This document shows positions 47,867-55,972 of a DNA stretch of 64,000 bases, piece after piece; position 1 is the stretch's first letter; every line of letters starts with the position of its first letter. The notes beneath the pieces were generated by a model. It did not search any database. It worked only from the letters and a program-made list of their open reading frames with translations, and was not told the DNA's origin. Position numbers and translations under genes: made by a program. The stretch comes from Acetobacteraceae bacterium ESL0709 (GTDB taxonomy: Bacteria; Pseudomonadota; Alphaproteobacteria; Acetobacterales; Acetobacteraceae), in assembly GCA_029433415.1 (NCBI GenBank), contig JAQTIA010000003.1:620001-684000 (forward strand). The letters run 5' to 3'.

Positions 47867-48304
47867 GAGTACTCTGCGGAAGCCATCAACAGCAGCGCCA
47901 TCCACCTGTTTGTAAGCAATCGTGAGATGATCACGAATTAAGGAAAAAAGTTCCCTTTCAAGCGTTTCTCCCGCAGGCGTCAGCCTTAAGGGACGCTTCC
48001 GCCGATCTCGCCGATCATAAAACTGTTCGACGAGATTCCTTTCTTTCAGGTCGCTCAGTGCCCTTCCCAGAGACTGTTTTGTAATCCCCAACATGGCCTG
48101 CAACCGCCCTGGTGTAAGATCCGGGTGGCTCTTGACAAGGAACAATATACGATAATGCGCCGACCCGATATCAAGTTGCATCATATGAGCATCACAATCC
48201 GCGCTTAATTTTCGCCATGCCAGCAAAAAAGCCTCGAAAGAGGCGCGTACAGCTTCTTCACGCAAATAAAGCTGACTTTCAGCCCCATAGGGCCTTTCTT
48301 TCAT
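47840..48304 (-). CDS. MarR-family transcriptional regulator
   Basis: Winged-helix regulator of 154 residues. The DNA-binding part includes LTPGRLQAMLGITKQSLGRALSDL (quoted by LTPGRLQAMLGITKQSLG) and the wing RRDRRKRPLRLTPAGE. The DxRRxR wing motif is diagnostic for MarR. A GTG nine codons upstream is another possible start. The targets are not evident: no efflux or stress gene is adjacent. It converges with bamE. Confidence 0.88.
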   Translation of the reverse strand: MKERPYGAESQLYLREEAVRASFEAFLLAWRKLSADCDAHMMQLDIGSAHYRILFLVKSHPDLTPGRLQAMLGITKQSLGRALSDLKERNLVEQFYDRRDRRKRPLRLTPAGETLERELFSLIRDHLTIAYKQVDGAAVDGFRRVLKELSPPAE

Positions 48305-48526
48305 GGTTCTTACAGTCACACTCAAACTCACACGACTTTAGCGACAAATTCAGATCACAGACAGGACAATATCGACTGAATCCTGACAGGCCGGAAATAT
48401 ATAAACGCAGAAAGTGTTGTTTCTAAGACAAGAATATGGTAGCGGTCTTCCCCAGTAATTATTTTGTCTTTCAGGTTGCAGTCCTGTCTGCCAGACACCA
48501 GCCTGTTTAAAGGAGATGACGCCACC

Positions 48527-48730
48527 GTGCAGGTTCTCGTTCGTGATAACAATGTCGATCAGGCTCTCAAAGCCCTCAAGAAAAAAATGCAGCGCGAAGG
48601 TGTGTTTCGTGAAATGAAACTGCGCCGCCATTTTGAGAAACCCTCGGAACGCCGCGCTCGCGAGGCTGCCGAAGCCGTTCGTCGCGCCCGCAAAATGGAG
48701 CGCAAGCGCGTTGAGCGTGAAGGCTTCTAA
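48527..48730 (+). CDS. rpsU: 30S ribosomal protein S21
   Basis: A 67-residue S21: the N-terminal [20 protein letters not shown] (shown by [18 protein letters not shown]) and the Arg-rich tail are characteristic. The start is GTG, with AAGGAG 11 bases upstream. An upstream ATG in frame would add 21 unrelated residues. A strong terminator follows. Confidence 0.95.
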   Translation: MQVLVRDNNVDQALKALKKKMQREGVFREMKLRRHFEKPSERRAREAAEAVRRARKMERKRVEREGF

Positions 48731-48758
48731 GGCCCCGCCGCAAGAACCTGCTTCTGGA

Positions 48759-48786
48759 AGCCGCCTTTCTTCAGGCGGCTTTTTTC
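48759..48786 (+). terminator. Rho-independent terminator of rpsU
   Basis: AGCCGCCT and AGGCGGCT pair across TTCTTC, followed by six T residues. It ends just before the stop of the convergent glycosyltransferase gene. Confidence 0.92.
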
Positions 48787-48811
48787 TGTACCCAGCCCTT
48801 GTAATCAGCAT

Positions 48812-50200
48812 TCACTGAACGCGATAGCCCTCTCCAGAAACGGTTTCTTCCAAATGATAGGAGCGCACTATACGCTGGCTAAAATATCGGTCCGCTATTT
48901 TCTCGCCTTGCTGAATCTCTGAACGTTTTTCAGAAACAATCAATGCTTTGGCTCCATGAATCCTGTTATGACCTCGCAAATAAGACCAGCGTTGATCCGG
49001 GCTGATGATGGGAAATTTTTCGCGGTCATGATAGGCAAGAATTGACGCCAATGCGTAATCTGGGACGAACAGTGCCTGACAATGTTCCGCTTTGGCCTCG
49101 TGAATCAGATGGTCGGTCAGAGCTGCCCATCCCCGCGTCTGTCGCGCTACCGGATCCCAATGTGCCCCCAGCGGTAGAGGGGCGTACAATCCCTGCACAG
49201 CCAAAACCAGCATGCAGAACCATGCTGTTCCTACTGCCCAGTTCCGTCCCCATGAAACAAGCGCTCCTGCCAGCATAAAAGCCGGGTAAAGAACGGCAGG
49301 CCAGTTAGCCTGCACGCGCCCTCCACAGGCATGAAAAAGAAGAACCGCCACTCCAGGCAGAATAAGCCAGAACAGGACAGGCTTTTCCCTTCTTGCCTTC
49401 AGGAAACCACAAAAACACACCAGCGCAACAAGCGGTGTAGCGAGCCCTATCTGCCCTCCTGCCAACTCAGCAATAAACGTCAATGCCCGTTCCGGGTGCC
49501 AATCTCCCATACGAGCGCCCTGCTTTAAAAGCCCCGCCCAGTGATGATGGGCATTCCACAGTACGACCGGACTGGTCGTCAATAAGGTTATTGCCGCTCC
49601 GAACCAAACGGCACCCTGCTGCAAAAGGCGGCGTTCCCGAATCAAAATATAGAGCCCCATACCAACGACCAGGAAACAGGCTGTATATTTTGAGTCGAAC
49701 GCCAATCCAGCACATAGGCCCGTCAAAGCCCACCAGAAGCAGGCGGCTTTTGCCGTGTGCATCCTCAAAGCTTTCACAAAAGCCCAGAGCGTCAGAATCG
49801 TAAAAAAAAGCAGCGGAGTGTCAGGCGTCATGATAATCATGCCGAAGCCAAACATGATCGTACCATTAAGCAGTAAAGCCGCGTAAACAGGCTGCCTGTT
49901 GGCAGTCCCATAGAGCTGGCGCGCTGTCATTGAAAGGATAATCGTGCCCAGCACAGCACTCAGGGGTCCAAAAAACCTTATCCCGAAAGGACTATCCCCC
50001 CACAGGATCGTGCCCAACCTTATCCATAAAGCAACCATAAAGGGATGGTCAAAATAACTCGTCTGAAGTGATTTCGACCACAACCAGTAATAAGCCTCAT
50101 CAGGACTTAGAGGTAGGAATGCCGCAAGGATAAAACGCAGCACTATCAGGATGAACAGAATAACGATGGAGAAAAACACTCTCCTCTCACCGTTTCTCAT
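48812..50200 (-). CDS. Glycosyltransferase family 39 (ArnT/PMT-like) membrane protein
   Basis: Inner-membrane protein of 462 residues with about ten helices. The early loop LSPDEAYYWLWSKSLQTSYFDHPFMVAL, shown by SPDEAYYWLWS and SYFDHPFMVALWIR, contains the catalytic-type Asp and the YFDHP motif of lipid-linked sugar transferases such as ArnT. It probably transfers a sugar from a polyprenyl phosphate carrier to an envelope acceptor in the periplasm. It follows the lrp gene with a 4-base ATGA overlap. Confidence 0.85.
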   Translation of the reverse strand: MRNGERRVFFSIVILFILIVLRFILAAFLPLSPDEAYYWLWSKSLQTSYFDHPFMVALWIRLGTILWGDSPFGIRFFGPLSAVLGTIILSMTARQLYGTANRQPVYAALLLNGTIMFGFGMIIMTPDTPLLFFTILTLWAFVKALRMHTAKAACFWWALTGLCAGLAFDSKYTACFLVVGMGLYILIRERRLLQQGAVWFGAAITLLTTSPVVLWNAHHHWAGLLKQGARMGDWHPERALTFIAELAGGQIGLATPLVALVCFCGFLKARREKPVLFWLILPGVAVLLFHACGGRVQANWPAVLYPAFMLAGALVSWGRNWAVGTAWFCMLVLAVQGLYAPLPLGAHWDPVARQTRGWAALTDHLIHEAKAEHCQALFVPDYALASILAYHDREKFPIISPDQRWSYLRGHNRIHGAKALIVSEKRSEIQQGEKIADRYFSQRIVRSYHLEETVSGEGYRVQ

Positions 50201-50667
50201 AACTCAAAGGGAATTCCCGAGCGGTCACAACTTGTCCTGATAGTCTGAAAACTCTGCACACGTGCAACAGAAGGATGATCAATGAGGTTTCGGGTCAGCT
50301 GATTCTGATGTTCCACATCACGAGCAATCAGCCTCAGCAGAAAATCCTCCCCACCACGAATCATGTGACATTCACGTGTTTCGGGCCATGCACCTATTTC
50401 ATGTTCAAACGATTCGAGAACTGTACCCTTTTGACTCACCAGCCCCACCAGCGCATAAAAGCTGATCGGCCAACCCAGACGTTCTGCCGCAATATGAACC
50501 GAAAATCCCTTTATAATCCCGAGATCTTCCAACCGCCTTACACGCCTCAGGCAGGGCGGGGCTGATATATTGACGCGCCGCGCCAGCTCGACATTGGTCA
50601 TGCGCCCATCACGCTGCAACTCAAAGAGAATATGACGATCAATTTCATCCAACTCTATCTTTTTCAT
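50197..50667 (-). CDS. Lrp/AsnC-family transcriptional regulator
   Basis: A 156-residue regulator with an N-terminal helix-turn-helix (LDEIDRHILFELQRDGRMTN, then ISAPPCLRRVRRLEDLGII) and a C-terminal RAM effector domain. The start MKKIELDEID aligns with family starts; a 35-codon upstream extension is rejected. It reads away from trxB, and the 200-base gap must hold both promoters. The downstream glycosyltransferase is coupled to it by overlap, an unusual partner. Confidence 0.92.
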   Translation of the reverse strand: MKKIELDEIDRHILFELQRDGRMTNVELARRVNISAPPCLRRVRRLEDLGIIKGFSVHIAAERLGWPISFYALVGLVSQKGTVLESFEHEIGAWPETRECHMIRGGEDFLLRLIARDVEHQNQLTRNLIDHPSVARVQSFQTIRTSCDRSGIPFEL

Positions 50668-50867
50668 TGGGGCTCTCAAAATTTTACGAAAAGTTGAATC
50701 AGATCGTCTCTGACAAAAAATAAAGAAGTTTATTATAGAATATGTCCCGTTTTGCGCAAGAAAATTACGCACAAATTTATATGGCGCATCATACTCTCTT
50801 CATCTACCCTTATCTGCCTTACATTTTACTTTTAGCAAATCATTTTAAGAGAGAGCTGGATACCAAT

Positions 50868-51830
50868 ATGCAGAACACCCACCGCACGAAAGTACTGATT
50901 ATCGGCGCTGGGCCGGCCGGCTATACAGCCGCGATCTACGCGGCTCGCGCAGGCCTTAAACCCATTCTCGTCACTGGATTACAGCCAGGTGGACAATTGA
51001 CTATCACTGATGAGATTGAAAATTACCCCGGTTTTGCAACCCCTGTGCAAGGCCCATGGCTTATGGAACAGATGCGGGAGCAAGCCCAGCATGTCGGCAC
51101 ACAACTGATTTATGATCTGATCTCACAGGCCTCTCTCAAAAAAGGACGTGATTCTGAAGGATATTTCCATCTGAAAGGTGATAGCGGCGATGTTTACCTC
51201 GCCCAAACGATCATTATCGCCACGGGCGCACAAGCGCGATGGCTGAATATTCCTTCTGAAGAAAAATTTCAGGGGCACGGCGTCTCAGCCTGTGCCACAT
51301 GTGACGGATTTTTCTACCGCGGCAAGACAGTAGCCGTCATAGGTGGCGGTAACACCGCCGTTGAGGAAGCTCTCTATCTGACTCATCATGCCAACATCGT
51401 CCACCTTATCCATCGCCGCGAAGGGCTAAGAGCAGAACGGATCCTGCAGGAGCGGCTTTTTTCCAACCCTAAAATCAAGGTACACTGGAATCGGGAAATT
51501 GCCGAAATCCTGGGAGAAGGAACACCCGAAGTCGTTACGGCCCTTGTGCTTAAAGATACACTCGCCCCCACCAGGACTGAAACCCTCCCTGTTGACGGCG
51601 TTTTCATCGCCATCGGACATCAACCGAGTATCGGGCCGTTCCGTCATGAAGTCACCTGTGATGACGAAGGCTATATCATCACTACGCCCGGCACGACTCA
51701 AACCTCCATCGAAGGTGTTTTTGCCGCGGGTGACATTCAGGACAAGATTTACCGCCAGGCTGTAACAGCCGCAGGGACTGGCTGCATGGCAGCTCTTGAG
51801 GCTGAACGCTTTCTGGCAACCTTTGGCTGA
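50868..51830 (+). CDS. trxB: Thioredoxin reductase
   Basis: FAD/NADPH enzyme that reduces thioredoxin, 320 residues. The FAD-binding GAGPAGYTAAIYAARAGL is at residues 14-31, the redox-active CATC within SACATCDGFFY near 140, the NADPH-binding GGGNTAVEEALYLT near 160, and GVFAAGDIQDK near the C-terminus. The start is the ATG of MQNTHRTKV; a frame running 42 codons further upstream is not part of the family. It is followed by a LysR gene, a pairing seen in other alphaproteobacteria. Confidence 0.96.
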   Translation: MQNTHRTKVLIIGAGPAGYTAAIYAARAGLKPILVTGLQPGGQLTITDEIENYPGFATPVQGPWLMEQMREQAQHVGTQLIYDLISQASLKKGRDSEGYFHLKGDSGDVYLAQTIIIATGAQARWLNIPSEEKFQGHGVSACATCDGFFYRGKTVAVIGGGNTAVEEALYLTHHANIVHLIHRREGLRAERILQERLFSNPKIKVHWNREIAEILGEGTPEVVTALVLKDTLAPTRTETLPVDGVFIAIGHQPSIGPFRHEVTCDDEGYIITTPGTTQTSIEGVFAAGDIQDKIYRQAVTAAGTGCMAALEAERFLATFG

Positions 51831-51962
51831 AATCACTTCTCCAGTCGCAGCTCTCCAGATCAGGCTTGAAACAAATCCTGCAGTGGATTAGTTACGGAAG
51901 CGGCACCAAGTCAATAAACAACTTAGCGGAGCCCTCGTTAAGCGCAACGCCAGGATGAATTT

Positions 51963-52925
51963 ATGAGCAAATCTGACGAAAGCTGCTGTGGAGGACTTTA
52001 TGACAGTCCGACCATGGATTGGGACAAGCTCCGTATTTTTCATAATGTTGCAGAAGCAGGCTCCTTCACACATGCAGGGGACCGACTGAAACTCAGTCAG
52101 TCCGCCGTATCGCGGCAAATTTCAGCACTGGAAGAGGTTCTGCGCGTCCCCCTCTTCCATCGTCACGCGCGTGGTCTCATCCTGACCGAACAGGGGGAAT
52201 TGCTGCACCGCACAACAAAGGAAGTGTTTTCCAAGCTGGCACTGGCCCAGGCTTCGCTTTCTGAAAGTCGGGAACGTGCAAAAGGAAATATCAAGATCAC
52301 GACCACGACAGGCTTCGGCTTTTCGTGGCTGATGCCCCGACTCAAGCGTTTCATGACGCAACATCCCGACGTGACGATTACCTTGTTGCTTGAGGATAAT
52401 GACCTGGACCTCAGCATGAGAGAAGCTGACGTTGCCATAAGGCTACACCCCCCTACCCAGCCTGATCTCGTACAGCGCCATCTGGCAAGCTTCAGCCTGC
52501 CCATCTACGCTGGCAAGGCTTACCTGGAAATGAAAGGTGAACCACAGACGTTACATGATCTGGCTCACCATGATCTCATTGGTTTCGCCGGGCAACATTT
52601 ACCCTTGCCTCACGTCAACTGGCTGGTTGAGCATCTTCTTAAAGACAAGACCATTTCCAAACTGAATGTCCGCTTGGCGGTCAATAACATCTCCGCCATC
52701 GGGCATGCCATTTCCTCCAATATCGGAATCGGAGTCCTCCCACAATATACGGCACAGGCATATCCCGATCTTATACGCATTCTCCCTGACATACATTCTC
52801 CAAAAATGGATGCTTTTTTTGTCTATCCAGAAGAATTGAGAACGTCCAAGCGGATTGCCGTCTTCAGGGACTTTCTGATTGAGGAATTAAGCGAACTTTC
52901 AGAAGAAAAGCCTGTTTTCCCATAG
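51963..52925 (+). CDS. LysR-family transcriptional regulator
   Basis: A 320-residue LysR regulator. The winged helix is LRIFHNVAEAGSFTHAGDRL to SQSAVSRQISALEEVL (about residues 23-58), with the substrate-binding domain after residue 95. The start used has a 17-residue lead; an internal ATG (MDWDKLRIF) matches the usual family start and may be the true one. Its position after trxB suggests a link with redox control, but no target is proven. It ends five bases from the convergent ihfB gene. Confidence 0.9.
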   Translation: MSKSDESCCGGLYDSPTMDWDKLRIFHNVAEAGSFTHAGDRLKLSQSAVSRQISALEEVLRVPLFHRHARGLILTEQGELLHRTTKEVFSKLALAQASLSESRERAKGNIKITTTTGFGFSWLMPRLKRFMTQHPDVTITLLLEDNDLDLSMREADVAIRLHPPTQPDLVQRHLASFSLPIYAGKAYLEMKGEPQTLHDLAHHDLIGFAGQHLPLPHVNWLVEHLLKDKTISKLNVRLAVNNISAIGHAISSNIGIGVLPQYTAQAYPDLIRILPDIHSPKMDAFFVYPEELRTSKRIAVFRDFLIEELSELSEEKPVFP

Positions 52926-52930
52926 CATTT

Positions 52931-53224
52931 TCATTCGCTCCCATGCAGCAGGTTAACACTTTCCTTCAGTTTTTTCCCTGCCTTGAAGTAAGGGACTTTT
53001 TTCTGACTAACCTGTACGGCCTCACCTGTACGAGGATTACGACCCTCATGAGCTGAATGCTGCTTGAGATCGAAAATACCGAAATTGCGCAATTCGACCC
53101 GCCGCTCATCTGCCAGGGATTCTGAGATATGATCCATAACTTTCTGAAAGGAAGCCTCCACCATACGTGGGTCCATCTCTGGCATCATGGCGATCAGCCT
53201 GGCAATTAATTCCGCCTTCGTCAT
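52931..53224 (-). CDS. ihfB: Integration host factor beta subunit
   Basis: A 97-residue HU/IHF-fold protein starting MTKAELIARLIAMMPEMD. The arm and saddle show VELRNFGIFDLKQHSAHEGRNPRTGE, shown by RNFGIFDLKQHSAHEGRNPR, and the tail has VPYFKAGKKLKE. These fit IHF beta, although HU-type proteins are close. With ihfA near 43.5 kb it would form the heterodimer. About 330 bases upstream, to 53,558, are AT-rich with no gene I can support. Confidence 0.88.
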   Translation of the reverse strand: MTKAELIARLIAMMPEMDPRMVEASFQKVMDHISESLADERRVELRNFGIFDLKQHSAHEGRNPRTGEAVQVSQKKVPYFKAGKKLKESVNLLHGSE

Positions 53225-53558
53225 TTTTACCTCTTTCCCGTGCTCTGACGAGCTTCTGATGGTCACACCGTCAATGATGTCTCATACTTTATGCAGTATA
53301 GCTCTAAAATAAATTTTAAACAAAAACTTTTTACCTCTGCCAGCCTCTCTTTTACGCCATTTTATGGTAGTGAATTAATAAAATTATCTCTCTCAACTCT
53401 GATCATACCTTATTTTTACATACGTACCTTAAAATACGAAAATCTCTCCATTTAATATTCCTGCCTGAGCTCCCTGCTTTCCCTCTTATATTTTCTATGA
53501 GGTTTATATATTACGGTTCCATAACAAATTAGAAGATCTTGCGAGAGTAATTCCTAAT

Positions 53559-53980
53559 ATGCAAGAAATTATTCGAAGAAAGAGCCTGACAACACAAAAA
53601 TATCCTCGAAACACTGACGCAGTTTCCAAGTTTACAGCCACAAAAATACGTAACACGCTTCCGCGTGAAGAAGAATCCTACCTTCTTATGAACATGACTA
53701 TGGAAATATCAGAAAAACCATAAAGGCACGAAGGCTCAGTATAGATATTCATTCCGAAGACGAATTTATAGCGAATATCATTAGCGAGCTACGCCAGAAA
53801 CAAATCAATATGGATGTTACTCCTCATAACCAAGCTCTTCGTGGAAAAGCAATCTCAAAGTCCGTGAATGGGTCTCACACCGTCAAATTTATACACCCAG
53901 GCGGATGCCATCGCACTGAAAACAAAGCTTCTCCTGACGCGTACAATTACCCCAATTTTCCCTCAGCGAGGCTAAAATAA
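53559..53980 (+). pseudogene. Frameshifted gene of unknown family
   Basis: An ATG-started frame of 54 codons (MQEIIRRKSLTTQKYPRN) ends at 53,723. A second frame, open from 53,669 to a TAA at 53,978, continues with YEHDYGNIRKTIKARRLSID and later NGSHTVKFIHPGGCHRTENK. The two overlap and together look like one protein of about 130 residues broken by a single frameshift. Alternatively the second starts independently at an internal ATG. No family is recognised. Composition is AT-rich relative to neighbours. Confidence 0.4.
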
Positions 53981-54013
53981 CGGCCCATTTTTAGTTCCAA
54001 TTAAGCACAGAAG

Positions 54014-54048
54014 GCACAAAAAAAGGCCCGCAAAAAATTCGGGCCTTT
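54014..54048 (-). terminator. Rho-independent terminator of mucR
   Basis: AAAGGCCCG and CGGGCCTTT pair across an A/T-rich loop; on the minus strand the stem is followed by a T-run. It lies 40 bases after the mucR stop and may also end transcripts from the other side. Confidence 0.88.
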
Positions 54049-54088
54049 CTCATCTCTGCTTCTGACGGTCAGCCAGAAAGCTGCTTCT

Positions 54089-54553
54089 TCAGTCTTCGTT
54101 ATCGGGAGTCCGTTTATTGGCACCACGCTGCCCTTCAGACGCAGAACCAATGTTGCGCCCCAACCCTATTTCCCTCGCCAGAGCCGAACGGCGCTTGGCA
54201 TAATTGGGAGCAACCAACGGATACTCAGGTGGAAGGGACCATTTTTCACGGTACTGCTCGGGTGTCATTCCATACGCACTCTGAAGATGTCTTTTAAGCA
54301 TTTTCAGTTTCTTTCCATCTTCCAGACATATGATATAGTCGGGAAAAACAGATTTACGTACAGGAACCGCCGGCTGCTGCGCAGCTGCAGGCTCGACCTT
54401 CGCGGGTGCGCCTTGATCAGCCAAGGCAGCGTAAACATTGCTAATAAGTGTGGAAAGATCTTCTGACGATAAAGGAGAATTTGAAATTTTCGCAGTCACA
54501 ATATCCGCTGTCAATCGCAGCAACTGTCCATGTTCGATAGGGTCTGTCATCAT
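54089..54553 (-). CDS. MucR/Ros-family transcriptional regulator
   Basis: A 154-residue zinc-finger regulator of the alphaproteobacterial MucR/Ros type, binding AT-rich DNA and often controlling envelope and motility genes. The finger core is CLEDGKKLKMLKRHL with YGMTPEQYREKW after it, and VAPNYAKRRSALAREIGLG follows, the conserved C-terminal part. Only one Cys of the classical Ros C2H2 set is visible, as in several MucR variants. The first 60 residues are helical and serve oligomerisation in the family. The first or second Met can be the start. Confidence 0.92.
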   Translation of the reverse strand: MMTDPIEHGQLLRLTADIVTAKISNSPLSSEDLSTLISNVYAALADQGAPAKVEPAAAQQPAVPVRKSVFPDYIICLEDGKKLKMLKRHLQSAYGMTPEQYREKWSLPPEYPLVAPNYAKRRSALAREIGLGRNIGSASEGQRGANKRTPDNED

Positions 54554-54673
54554 CGTAACCTTTATTCTTTAATAATCTTGTTTAATTTACGTGCAGATAT
54601 GTAAATTAAATACTGGATAAAGAAAAGGTTAATTCTCACATTCACCTTCACTAAATTATTGGTAATAATTTTT

Positions 54674-55945
54674 ATGAAAACCGTAACACTCGAAACAGAT
54701 AGTGATTTTCAGGGATGGCGATATCAAATCATTCCCATCCTTGAAGCGTATACCCCTTTTAACGAGATTCGTTTTGTTACTAGTCCATCCGATAGTCTTT
54801 ATAAAGAGGGGTATAGCAGGAGCAAAACCGATTTTTCTTCTGCTCTTATGATCCCTCGTAAATTTATCTCTCTTGTTATTGCAGTCTTTTCATCAGGACG
54901 CCCGGATCGCTTCTGCCTCCTTTACGCGTTTCTCGAAAAAATAAGAGACAAGGCTGATCTGGAACCGGAGACAGATCCTCTTCTCATAAGGATGAAAGCA
55001 ATCAGTCACGAAGCCAAAAAGGCAGCCCTTTTGTTGCGGGAAAGTCTCCCACCTGCCTCCATGACCGGACAAGTCGTTTTGCATCTGGCAATACCGACCG
55101 CTCTCCTTGACAGTCAAGCCGATGCACTCTTGGCATTAAGGCCGGATAACTGGCTGATAAGAACAGAACATCGTATTCTCTGCGCCCATCAGGGGAAGCT
55201 TTTTTTCGCTCCCGCTCCCCCCCAAACGGCCACTCTGGAAACAGAAGCCCTTTTTGACTTCGCCTGCAAAAACGGTATTTCTCCCGAAAAAAGTTCTTTC
55301 TGGCACTCTGTCGTGCCTTTTCATGTCACACCTGCGGTCGAATTTGTACAGAAAATTCCTTCCCTAACGGTTCTAAAAGCCTACGCCACCGACTGTCAGC
55401 TCTGCCCTCTCTGTAAGGCAGCCTCCCGCACCGTTACAGGAGAGGGTAGTCACGAGGCCAAACTTATGTTTGTCGGAGAACAGCCTGGGGATCAGGAAGA
55501 TCTCCAGGGCCGTCCTTTTGTGGGACCAGCAGGACAGCTTTTTGACAGGGCTCTACAGGAATGTGGCATTGAGCGTGAAAAAAGCTGGGTTACGAATGCC
55601 GTCAAGCATTTCCGCTTCACGCCTTATGGTAATGGAAAACGCCTTCATCAAAAACCGGAGGCTGAACATATAAGAGCCTGTTCTCCCTGGCTCCAGCGGG
55701 AAAGGGAACTGCTAAAACCAAAAGTCACCATCATGATGGGGGTCACAGGCGGGACGGCTGTTTTAGGTCGCCCCATTACAGTTTCACGCGAAAGATCAAA
55801 AATTTTGACTTTGCAGGACGGCTCTATAGGTCTAGTGACTGTCCATCCGTCCTTTTTACTCCGTCAACCAGACGAGGATTCCCGGGCCAGGGAATATGAC
55901 CATTTTGTTGCTGACCTCAGACTTGCTTACTCAGCCTTATCCTGA
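54674..55945 (+). CDS. DUF4130-UdgX fusion, uracil-DNA glycosylase family
   Basis: A 423-residue two-domain protein. Residues 1-200 resemble DUF4130 (DFQGWRYQIIP, then DRFCLLYAFLEKIR), though with weakened late motifs. From about 235 there is a family 4-like uracil-DNA glycosylase with the cluster Cys pair DCQLC, GEQPGDQEDLQGRPFVGPAG, and the KHFRFTP-GNGKRLHQKP loop. The His in KRLH corresponds to the residue with which UdgX forms a covalent bond to DNA after uracil excision. The late VTVHPSFLLR motif is complete. The start ATG is preferred over a TTG five codons upstream. Confidence 0.85.
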   Translation: MKTVTLETDSDFQGWRYQIIPILEAYTPFNEIRFVTSPSDSLYKEGYSRSKTDFSSALMIPRKFISLVIAVFSSGRPDRFCLLYAFLEKIRDKADLEPETDPLLIRMKAISHEAKKAALLLRESLPPASMTGQVVLHLAIPTALLDSQADALLALRPDNWLIRTEHRILCAHQGKLFFAPAPPQTATLETEALFDFACKNGISPEKSSFWHSVVPFHVTPAVEFVQKIPSLTVLKAYATDCQLCPLCKAASRTVTGEGSHEAKLMFVGEQPGDQEDLQGRPFVGPAGQLFDRALQECGIEREKSWVTNAVKHFRFTPYGNGKRLHQKPEAEHIRACSPWLQRERELLKPKVTIMMGVTGGTAVLGRPITVSRERSKILTLQDGSIGLVTVHPSFLLRQPDEDSRAREYDHFVADLRLAYSALS

Positions 55946-55972
55946 AGACACCTCTGAAAGGGCAGGAATCCT

